From positions 618,550 to 682,549 of the forward strand of contig MNCI01003297.1 of the NCBI GenBank assembly GCA_015680685.1: a stretch of 64,000 bases of DNA, written 5' to 3'. Origin of the DNA: Gnetum montanum (Eukaryota; Streptophyta; Gnetopsida; Gnetales; Gnetaceae). A program made the translations under genes and the position numbers. The notes below the pieces were generated by a model, which saw only the letters and a program-made list of their open reading frames with translations, made no database searches and had not been told where the DNA came from. Every line of letters starts with the position of its first letter. Position 1 is the stretch's first letter. Below are positions 11,164 through 20,160 of this stretch, in pieces.

Positions 11164-11950
11164 TCAAGTAGCTGTCAACCACGGAGTGTCTACTACTAGT
11201 TGTGTGGTTGCTAAATACAGGCATCTTTGTTTCAAAGTTTCAAGGGCACACCTGTTGCATGGAGGAGGTGTTGTGCATTCCTCCATGTCATCACTCGATG
11301 AATCACTGTATGTGATGCATGGAACTTTCCTCTTCTCGATCTTTTTATAAATGTTTATCTTAGAGATTTCCAAGGAAAGATTGCGGATCCTAAGGCATGC
11401 ATCTACTGTGCTGAGCCATGTCCTTTCCATTATAATTGGGAAGTCCCCTTCATTGTTGTTAACTTCAATCACCAGGAAATCAGCTAGGTAGGACCAACCA
11501 CACACAGTGGTAATGATGTCCTCCACCAACCCCAAGGGAATGGTGATGGACTAGTCTGCCAGCTCTAGTTGGATGTTGCTCTTCTTAAGTTGGGGCAAGT
11601 TCCAGGCTTGATACATTTCTCATGATATTAAATTGACTTTAGAACCTAAGTCAAGAAGAGCCCTATGTGGTTCATTTCTAGTGACTTGAAGGTAGATTAA
11701 GGGACTTCCAGGATTAGTTAGTTTCCTGGGAAGGTGGCCTACCTTGATCCGGTCGGTTACGGTATGCATTAACATAACCGTCTGCGTTAAGCTTTGTTGT
11801 TGGACAGAAGGGTGCTCCGAAGTGTTAGATGGTGGACGAGTGGTTGTGGACTCAATCGCTTGTTTTTGTGAGAGCCTATCTAGGCTTCTGGTTCTAAAGA
11901 AAGGTCTTCTCTTTTTACAGTTGTTAGAACCAGAAGTAGGTTGAATATTT
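11164..11950 (-). pseudogene. retropepsin region of E3
   Basis: Near 11641-11664 the minus strand encodes ALLDLGSKVNLIS, the retropepsin flap-leading motif in which DSG/DTG has become DLG. An in-frame stop follows at about 11620. The downstream open part (11164-11535, 123 aa) has SITIPLGLVEDI, then FLVIEVNN, then PIIMERTWLSTVDA, the second half of the aspartic protease, shared with E2, E4 and E5. The stop plus the altered active site indicate loss of activity. Confidence 0.75.
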
Positions 11951-11973
11951 ATAGCTCTTGTAGCGTGACGTTG

Positions 11974-12480
11974 CTATGGTTGAGTAGGGAGTTCCCCTTG
12001 CATTGTTGGAGTAGGAGGTGTTATGGGAACTACATGTGGAAGAGGTGCAGATGGATTAGGATGATGGTGTGGGTATGGAGTATCTCCTGGAGGAGAAGGA
12101 GTCCTTCTAAAGTACTCCCGAACTTGGTAGTGATGGTGGGGCATTGTGTGACCCATAGAGTCACTTGGAGAAATCGGCTGCTGCACATAATATCCATATG
12201 GTTCTGGCTGTCGGTAAGGGTACTGATGTTTCAGCGATGGCATCCCGCATGACTGTGGGTATTGCCATTGCTGATGCTGTCCGATGGGTTGTGGTTGAGT
12301 TCCACTTGGATAGTACATTAGTGGTTGGTGGAACTACCTTGGGTTACCTTGTGGATAAGATAACCTGCGGGGTGTTTGCCATTGGTTGAGTCTTGCATTA
12401 AGCGCATACACCCCAGACTCTTGTAGATGTGAGATGATTGGACAACATCCCTTAGGATGGTCATAGCGGCANTTACCCTT
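11974..12480 (-). pseudogene. gag C-terminal part of E3: zinc knuckle and Pro/Gln/His-rich linker
   Basis: The knuckle remnant CRYDHPKGCC lies near 12451-12472 beside a single ambiguous base (N at 12472). It is followed by a 114-aa open frame (11974-12318) rich in Pro, Gln, His and Tyr. The same knuckle-plus-linker order occurs in E4 and E5. It joins gag to the protease and probably belonged to one gag-pro polyprotein. Confidence 0.65.
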
Positions 12481-12825
12481 GTTATGTGCAGGGCCTAAAT
12501 CTCACCGGTTTGTTTTACCTTTGTCACAACTTTGTTCCACTTTAGACTCTTCTACAATTTTCAAGACAGTTTCAAGTCTAGAGTCTAAGGAACTCTATAC
12601 ATCATCTACCTTAATCGTTATTTCTATTGTTAACTTTTGGATCGGCAAGGTTTTTCTGTTCACAAACTCTTTAAGTGGTGACTCATCCTCTCCATCGCAA
12701 AATTTCACTCCCTTCTTTCGAAGAGAGGGATCACAGTTGTATTCTTCTGCACTTTTCCTTTTTCATAGCTCCCCTTCTTCTTTTGCTACTTGTTCCAACA
12801 AGCAATGAACTTCATGGGCTCTAAG

Positions 12826-14040
12826 TTATGATAATTGCCCTTGGGCATGAGTCCCAAGGGTTCTTCTAGTTTCATGTCTTATCCCATCCATGATGTGGGG
12901 AAGTTGATCCCGCTGAGTGTATCCATGGCCTGGGCAACGATGTAACAATGTGTAGTAGTGGGTCATGGCAGTATCCAAGGGTTCATAAGTACCTTGTTTC
13001 CAGCCTTGGATCTTCTTACGCAAATTAGAAACTCTGGAGTACGTACGATAGTTATCGTTGAATAGTTCTAACATCGTACTCCACCTCCTAATGGTTTCCA
13101 GTTCTAAGGACCAATACCAACTCTCTGCTTCCTTTATGAGTGTCCTGGGAAACAACTTAAGTTTTTGCCACTCGTTCTCTATATTCTGCAAGGCACAGGC
13201 ATCGTGGAATGCATGTAAATGATTTTGCAGATCTGCATTATAACCTCCCTCAAAGCATGGGATGTTATTCATATCTAAGAGTTTGATCCAACTATCTTTT
13301 AAGTGCCTTGTTGGAATTCTCACTACCTCCGTTATGTTTAACATACTTCGGGTTGCAAGTAGGGGCTCATCATGATCATCTCTTTCATGACATCTGTGAT
13401 GTCTTCTTTGTTCCCTACTTTCCCTTATTTCATGCCCTTGTCCTCTCTCTCGAATCTCTTGTCGAGGTTTCTCATCTTGCCTACCTTTATCCTCATCATT
13501 ATGCTCATGGTGGCTATGGCTAGATGTGGAAGGAGAGGGTGAGTGATGAGATGAAGGGGGAGAAGAAGGAGAACCATCGTCATGATGATGTTTCCTACCT
13601 TCTCTTTTATTATCCCTGCCCTGATCGTGGTGACGATCAGAGTGCCCATCCTTGTTATATGTTGTTGTTCCCTCAGTGAACAGCTGGTGTTCATGGGCAT
13701 CAGAACTAGGGTTGTGTATTGTTGAGCATAAGTTCTGATACCCAACCTCCTTACCATTGTTAGGAGGGGGAACATCTCTTGATAGAGAACTCGTTATAAG
13801 TGGTTCTCCATCTCTAGTTTCACTTAAGATGTGCGGGACCACTTTTCCCTTGAACTGTGTATGCTGGCTCTCCTGCCCTGAGTCCCTCATACGTTGTGCT
13901 TCTGTAGAATAATAATTTCTCATGTCAAAATCTGCCACAACGTATTCAGCATATAGTTCCGTCATGCTAATTTGTGCCAAGGCATGGAGAAGCATGTTAG
14001 GGACTGCATGATCTAGAGGTAACATGATGTTACCTTGCAA
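12826..14040 (-). CDS. gag: gag capsid-like protein of E3 (longest TE ORF)
   Basis: This is a 404-codon open frame, the longest in the window. The N-terminal third is a variable linker; residues about 110-215 are His/Asp/Arg-rich and low complexity. The C-terminal half is the Retrotrans_gag core: LDMNNIPCFEGGYNAD, LHAFHDACALQNIENEW, ESWYWSLE, LRKKIQGWKQG, then RCPGHGYTQRDQLPHIMDG. The natural gag start is probably further out: an MSSSSSHKS reading begins at 14229, but stops separate it from this frame. Gag would form the virus-like particle packaging element RNA. A partly functional young copy is possible, but the upstream stops argue against it. Confidence 0.75.
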   Translation of the reverse strand: MQGNIMLPLDHAVPNMLLHALAQISMTELYAEYVVADFDMRNYYSTEAQRMRDSGQESQHTQFKGKVVPHILSETRDGEPLITSSLSRDVPPPNNGKEVGYQNLCSTIHNPSSDAHEHQLFTEGTTTYNKDGHSDRHHDQGRDNKREGRKHHHDDGSPSSPPSSHHSPSPSTSSHSHHEHNDEDKGRQDEKPRQEIRERGQGHEIRESREQRRHHRCHERDDHDEPLLATRSMLNITEVVRIPTRHLKDSWIKLLDMNNIPCFEGGYNADLQNHLHAFHDACALQNIENEWQKLKLFPRTLIKEAESWYWSLELETIRRWSTMLELFNDNYRTYSRVSNLRKKIQGWKQGTYEPLDTAMTHYYTLLHRCPGHGYTQRDQLPHIMDGIRHETRRTLGTHAQGQLS

Positions 14041-14352
14041 ATCTCTCCATCGTAGCTACTAGTCTTGATGGAGGATAAAGGTAAAGTCTGGAATATACTC
14101 ATCAGGATGAGTATAGACTATTTGGTATTGTTTAGGACTTGGCTGATTTAGGTTATGTGTTTTTGATTACCGACTATTCTTTATATGATCCTTAGGTGAT
14201 GTGCTCTTGTGAGAAGAAGAAGAAGACATGATGTCTTATAGGTGTGCTGATTTTACCGTTATATAAAATTTTCTTTTAATTAACCCAAAGGTTTATTTAG
14301 GCTCCCAACGATGTGGGTGATATCCTATGTTCTATTCGGCGCACAAACACTT

Positions 14353-14372
14353 AGTCCCCGACAACGGCGCCA
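14353..14372 (-). other. primer-binding site of E3
   Basis: In element sense TGGCGCCGTTGTCGGGGAC lies one base after the LTR end (TCATCA). It matches the tRNA-Asp PBS used by plant Athila/Tat elements almost perfectly and is the best preserved PBS in the window. Confidence 0.9.
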
Positions 14373-14373
14373 A

Positions 14374-14729
14374 TGATGAGTGGTGAGGTACCCCTACACT
14401 CAACCATACGAATATGGGCATAGCACATGTGATCCGGTCGAACTTCATAGACTAAGTTCCTACACGCCCCATGGAACACTTAGGGTTAATCATTCGTTGT
14501 CTTCCTAGACTTACTTATAGTTGTCATGGTGTATGGTTAATTAAGTCCGAGGTATATGATTTTTATAGATTTTTATGTTTTATGTCTCCTATGCTAACAA
14601 GGTGAAGGGTTGATAAACTAATTACTAACTCTAACTAATGAACTAAGTCTAAATTACCTAGCATCAGCATCCGTTCCCACTTATCATACACACCCTGAAC
14701 CGATGCAACCGTGGCTACCAAACGCTAAT
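14374..14729 (-). repeat. 5' LTR of E3, truncated
   Basis: It is nearly identical to 8437-8795 of the 3' LTR, then breaks off at CGCTAAT. The missing portion includes R, the TATA box and all U3, so this copy has no promoter. The break abuts E2's ORF3 region, showing a deletion across the E3/E2 border. Confidence 0.85.
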
Positions 14730-16318
14730 TTTGATAGCTGATTTCTATTAGATGGCATGTACCTCCTCCATAGAGAGGGCTCTTTTTTCTCTTCTGAGGT
14801 AGCTCATCTCTTATTTGACCTTCATTAGCTACTTTCTTAACTAATGGATGCTTTCTTCTAGAGTGTTTTTCTAGTTTTCTACTATGATCAACCTCATGTT
14901 ATCTATAGTAATTTGTTTATTTTCTTCTTTTAAGACAACAAGTGCTTTGACATGGGAATATGATTAGGCTTTGGATACTAAAGCATTCCATATTTCATTT
15001 TCTTTTTCATCTGCTATATCTTTATTACTCTTAACGAGGAAATTGATTTTCTTAGTTCTAAATTGTGCTATCTCGTTTGGTGCTATGAACTAAGTTAGAT
15101 CTCTCCTTTCTACGCTCAAGGCTACAAGCTCTTCTTGTAATTGGTGAATCTCATTCTTAACATGTTCTACCCTATTTTCGATCATGATTAATTTTCCTTT
15201 GATGACTATTAATTTAGACTATGTTGTAGTCATATCACTAGGAATATCAACTATATTTGTCATAACTTATCCTATTTGCAATAGTCTATCCAACACATCT
15301 TCATGTTCTACAAGAGTCATAGAGGTTCAAGCTATCATTTGAGCATCTCTAGCTCCAGAAATATTAGTTGGTGGCATAAAAATTATATCAAAGGATTCTT
15401 TAATGTGATCTGTGATCACTTTTGTAGCTCCTACTACATCATGATGCTACAAGACCACAACTGTGGCTCCTTCTCCTCATTCAATCATCACTTGGAATGA
15501 TGCGACATTCCCAAAAATCTGTTGTGATCATTGGGCCTCTCCTTTTGACTGAAACAATATCTATCCACTAGCAAGATTGGTTGAAAAAGTTGGCCTGACT
15601 ACATCATCAATAACTTTGAATAAATTAACCTTCTCCTCACTTTCCTAATTGATGGTTTCTACAATTTCCTGCAGATGACTCATTGAAGACCTATAATCTT
15701 ACGATGGTGGTGGTGGAACTTATGGTTGCTGTTGTTGTTGTCCTATGGATTGGGTAGTCTCCTTAGTGCTTGGTTGTTCTTCTAATTTTTCCTTTTTGGA
15801 AGGCACTGACTTGAGCATTTTAGCGTAGGAAGCATTTTGTGCCTTCCTTAATGCATCATTTGTGTACCCTTGGATACCAGCTCATTTATATAACTTTTTA
15901 ATAAGGCAAGGAAATGGGAGTGTTAACTTTCCTACCTTCTTTTCTTTGAACCGCCTTTGTATTTCTATGAAGTAGAGGTGAGCAATATTTGCATTGAATT
16001 TTTCCATTAGTATTGTGCTCCCTTTGGCCACATATGTAGAGATTCTATTCAGTATTTTGGTAGAAAATAGGTGATAAGTGTCAGTTTTGAAATAGATCTT
16101 TTCTTCTATAGTCAATTTGTTGTATTCTTTATCTTCCTTATCACAAGCCTATTGTAACCATGGCTTCTTGGCATCTATGTTAGATTTGGTTAATATTGAT
16201 GCCACCTTTTCTCCTTGATTAGGCACATTTGCTTGCTTGCTTATCCTCTTCCATGACCTTGTGGTCTTTTGCTTACTGGTTATGGGAGTTCTCCTTGTGT
16301 GCCTCTTTTTGGAGCCAT
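14730..16318 (-). pseudogene. third ORF (ORF3) of E2, decayed
   Basis: It starts at ATG 16318 (MAPKRGTQGE), directly after a YAG. The basic Gly/Arg-rich N-terminus (VSKRPQGHGRG) is shared with the E7 and E8 ORF3s. A 77-aa open part (15882-16115) includes KIYFKTDTYHLFSTKI and IAHLYFIEIQRRFKEK. Further on come a poly-Gln/Pro stretch and charged, coiled-coil-like segments. It has no protease, RT or integrase motif. The position after the internal genes and before the 3' LTR is that of the env-like or extra ORF of Athila/Tat elements, but no signal peptide or clear membrane segment was seen. Function unknown. Confidence 0.55.
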
Positions 16319-16345
16319 CTACAATTAATCAAGGGCTTGGAATTA
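16317..16345 (-). promoter_or_regulatory. splice-acceptor-like site before ORF3 of E2
   Basis: In element sense the sequence TTGATTAATTGTAG is followed immediately by ATGGCTCC. E7 has ATGATTATAG|ATGGCCCC and E8 has TTGTTGGTTGCAG|ATGACCC at the same place. This suggests ORF3 is expressed from a spliced subgenomic RNA. Confidence 0.5.
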
Positions 16346-17102
16346 CTAGAATATTCTCATAAATTAGTAACAATTTAATACCTTATTCATATCAAGTTCT
16401 TAGTTCATAATGATTGTAGAGTTAAAAGATTTTTCAATAACAACCCCATTAGTACTTTAAATGAGTGGTATGGTTAATTAGAAGTCTTCTTAAAGTGGGA
16501 TTGACCTTAGCATGAGTGTTTTACTTTAAAAATTCTTAATATATTTCTTAAACTTACCCTTATAATACCTTCCAATTATTAGCAATTTTGAAAANGCAAA
16601 TAAGGGTAATAATGAGAAAGTTATGGGTGTTTGGAAGTTGGAGTGTTATAGCTCTTTAACTTTAAAGAAAAATTGGCAACAACTCCCTTCTTATGAAATT
16701 CAAAAATGAAAAAAATGTTTCTAACTCCCCCATGCTATATATAGATTTTATGCATGTGATATTGTAGATGAAATATCATAGATACAATGTCACCATAGAA
16801 AAATCAAAATTTCTGAATGTTTTTCTTAGAAAAAATTGAGTCCCATAGGATGGTTGAAAGATATGCATAATGTTGAAAGGGTCTTTACATGGAGATGATG
16901 CTTCAGTTGTGAAAAATGAGTGTTGAAAGTCTATGATTAAGGAATCTTGGGCTATGAAAGTATACGAGGTATTGATGAAATGGATGAGAAAGAAAACATG
17001 GTTGTGTTATTAGAATAGATAGTGTGAGTGATATGAAAAATATTTATTGTGATTGGAAGGCTCAGGATGATGTGGAATCGCTTGGCAGGTATAAGATATA
17101 AT

Positions 17103-17161
17103 GGTTATACAAGTGGGTTCTCCCTAAAGTAGGCTCTAGCCCTTAATGCCCTTGTATAACC
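17103..17161 (-). other. conserved stem-loop in the 3' region of E2
   Basis: A perfect 11-bp inverted repeat GGTTATACAAG / CTTGTATAACC encloses a conserved loop containing (plus reading) TCTCCCTAAAGTAGGCTCTAGC. Equivalent blocks occur in E7 (47104-47160), E8 (61037-61093) and, with weaker stems, E3 and E5. Confidence 0.65.
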
Positions 17162-17405
17162 ACACCTAAAAGTGTCCTTAGGAACTTAAGGAGTTGAATG
17201 TAGAGTATACCTATTTAGCAAAACACACATGCTAGTACCACCAAATTGGAAAAATAACTCTATGTTACTCAAAATCATAAGTTATGATTATTGAAACAGT
17301 GAGATGAAATGGTTTGAGAAGGAATTAAAAGAATCAGGATGTGAGGTGTCTTACCATAGGCATAATGAATTCTTGTGTTTTATTAGTGGTTAATAAAATC
17401 ATTAG

Positions 17406-18255
17406 TGATGAGACGCAATTTATACTAGGCCGCGATATCGCATCCCATGCGATATCGCGTCCTGCCGCCATNNNNNNNNNNNNNNNNNNNNNNNNNNNNN
17501 NNNNNNNNNNNNNNNNNNNNNNNNNNNNNNNNNNNNNNNNNNNNNNNNNNNNNNNNNNNNNNNNNNNNNNNNNNNNNNNNNNNNNNNNNNNNNNNNNNNN
17601 NNNNNNNNNNNNNNNNNNNNNNNNNNNNNNNNNNNNNNNNNNNNNNNNNNNNNNNNNNNNNNNNNNNNNNNNNNNNNNNNNNNNNNNNNNNNNNNNNNNN
17701 NNNNNNNNNNNNNNNNNNNNNNNNNNNNNNNNNNNNNNNNNNNNNNNNNNNNNNNNNNNNNNNNNNNNNNNNNNNNNNNNNNNNNNNNNNNNNNNNNNNN
17801 NNNNNNNNNNNNNNNNNNNNNNNNNNNNNNNNNNNNNNNNNNNNNNNNNNNNNNNNNNNNNNNNNNNNNNNNNNNNNNNNNNNNNNNNNNNNNNNNNNNN
17901 NNNNNNNNNNNNNNNNNNNNNNNNNNNNNNNNNNNNNNNNNNNNNNNNNNNNNNNNNNAACGGATGCTGACGCTAGTTAATGTAGACTTAGATCTTTAGT
18001 TAGAGTTAGTTTAGTTTCTCAACTCTTTCCTCCTGGTAGCATAGAAGATAAGCCGAAAATACCAAAAAAATCACATACCTCAGACTTGCTTAACCATACA
18101 CTGTGACACATACAAGCAAGCCTGGGAAGACAACGAACGATTAACCCCAAGTGTTTCTTGCGGCCTTAAGGCATTTAGTCTGCGGAGTTCGACCGGATCG
18201 CGCGTGTACGCTCGTATTCGTATGGTGGAGTGTAGGGGTACCTCGCCACTCATCA
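17406..18255 (+). mobile_element. solo LTR (gypsy), partly hidden by a gap
   Basis: It starts TGATGAGACG and ends CGCCACTCATCA, flanked by the perfect 5-bp duplication ATTAG (17401-17405, 18256-18260). At about 850 bp across a 487-bp N run it is LTR-sized. U3 keeps CpG-rich GATATC palindromes (17430-17460). The uninterrupted homology of its flanks to E8 (around 61320-61400) shows the empty site. CpG retention and the intact TSD suggest a recent event. The N run could conceal more sequence than its stated length. Confidence 0.8.
17472..17958. other. assembly gap (Ns)
   Basis: A run of 487 Ns inside the solo LTR. Confidence 1.
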
Positions 18256-18260
18256 ATTAG

Positions 18261-19182
18261 CCTTTCTATTGAAGATTCAAACCAAATCTAGACCACATTC
18301 CAGTGACATCGCATCATTTCATCTCTTGGAATCACAATCATAAGACTATCAATGTTACAAGGAGTTTGTTACTTGGCATATTGTCCAAGGGAGGAGTTTT
18401 ATTCATGACACTTTATATTTATTGGTTTTTTTTTTTACATTTCTGAAAAGACACCTACCTTTAGGTATGGGTAACATGTCTTTCTAGTGGGACCCCCAGA
18501 AATTTATTTTATGCTCTTTTATTTGTTAACTGTGTCAACCTTTTTAAGATAGTACTTATTTATCTCTTACTTCCATTTTCCATTATATCTACAAAGATAT
18601 AATATAACCTTAGTAACATGATAGAACTTACAATAATAATCCAAAAAGAATTTGCAAGTCCCCTTGATGTCACACCCTTTTCATTTCGGTTGGTTCTTCA
18701 CTTTTCCATCGAGGCATAAGGATCAAAATTTTATTTTTATTTTGATAATGGAAAGAATATCATTATGGCCATGGTAAGAACCTCTTATTAATAGAATGGA
18801 TAGATGTATGATGTGGGCTTACTATGCAAATAATCAATTTCTTATGACTTGATTTCATAGAGAAATTTTCACCTTATTGGGCTACATCTTACCTTTATTT
18901 GAATGTGTTTTATTAATGATCAAAAATTATTTACAAATGGTTTGGAACAAAGTATAAAAGAAATGGAAAAAATGGTAAGAAATTATGAAAAAGTGTAAAG
19001 AATGAAAAATGGTAAAGAATCAAAAAATATCAAAGATGTGAAAAATTGAAGAAATGAGAAAAATGTAAAAGAAAATGAAAAAGCACTTATTAATTCCCAA
19101 GTCATGATAGGATGTCTCCCCCATGACTAAACTCTTGGACAAGTATTTGGAAAATGCTCCCTAGATCTCTTGAATCATACAC
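18261..19182 (-). other. conserved non-coding region of E2
   Basis: No ORF. It holds family-conserved blocks: CCACATTCCAGTGACATCGC (about 18293), CATGTCTTTCTAGTGGGACC (about 18475), CCCTTGATGTCACACCC (about 18661), and an A-rich stretch (18950-19085). The same blocks recur in the same order in E7 and E8. Confidence 0.65.
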
Positions 19183-20160
19183 TTAGGGTGGTTCTCTTAC
19201 CATCTTTAAGATTTTAACTTTATTATGATTATCCCATGTGATCTTGATGGTAGTTGAGTTTTGATAATCTAAGTTCTTGTTTTCCTTTTCCACTAGTATG
19301 TGTTCATGAGTTAATAATTTCACAAAGTCCTTAGTTGGAGTCATTTTGTTTGGATAGGAATTAGTAAGTGGTTCATGTGTATCCATGCATATGTTTGACA
19401 AATTAAGGTTCTTAGTTAGTGGCCACAGGGTGTCTTTTGGTTCTGTGGCTTCTACTATTCTTTCTACACATATTTTTGTTTCATTATTACTATGGACTGT
19501 TATGATGTCCATGTTAGTATTTTAAATGTCTTGTCCATTCTTGCACCCTTTTCTTTTAGCAGCTATGCATGGAATTCTTTGAGTGTAGATGGCTTCATGT
19601 TTGTCTTCTTTCGAGATCTCCATGGATAAAGCTCTCATGTTTAGCCTAGCATCAATGGTGCTAAGCCATTCCCTCCCCATGATGATTGGACATTCCTTAT
19701 TAGTATCCTTCACATCAATTACTAAGAAGTTTGTTGGGTAGGACTAGCCATTAATAGTGGTTACTATGTTGTCATTCTATCCCAAAGGGATGGCAACTAA
19801 TTGATGTGCAAGCTTCAGCTTCATGTTGCAATTATTAAATTATGGTAGGTTCCATGTTTGATATGTATCGTAGGAGATTAAATTGACTCTGTAACCTAAG
19901 TTTAATAGAGCTTTCCATGGTAGATTCCCAACTACTCATAGATAGATTAAAGGAACTCTTGGGTCATGTTGCTTCTGTGGGAGTGACCATGCCTTGATCC
20001 AACCAATAACAATTACAGTGAGCATGATAACTTGTATTTTTAGACTCGATGATGATGGAAGCTTATCAAGAGTGAGAAGATCTATTTTAGGAGAGGATGG
20101 TCTTGATAAAGCTCCTATTCTGCCAGCCTTTTTTGGACTTGTCCTAAATAAAGGATGTTT
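19183..20160 (-). pseudogene. retropepsin region of E2
   Basis: The active-site segment reads KALLNLGYRVNLIS (about 19880-19920), with the catalytic Asp changed to Asn. The downstream half, KDTNKECPIIMGREWLSTID (19522-19713), matches the protease C-terminal half of E3 and E5. The last open part (19183-19512, 109 aa) is family-specific sequence that ends where RT would begin in E5; RT is absent. Confidence 0.7.

Larger units (their letters stand above)
8437..14729 (-). mobile_element. gypsy element E3, gag-protease only
   Basis: Minus-strand order: truncated 5' LTR (14729-14374), intact tRNA-Asp-type PBS, gag, protease, non-coding 3' region, PPT, 3' LTR (9452-8437). RT, RNase H and integrase are absent: sequence matching the E5 protease end joins directly, near 11000, to sequence matching the E5 post-integrase region. 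It has the longest open gag in the window and retains many CpGs, so it is among the younger insertions. Confidence 0.85.

Noticed and set aside
17341-17980. Open frames across the second N run
   Set aside because: Same artefact, inside a solo LTR.
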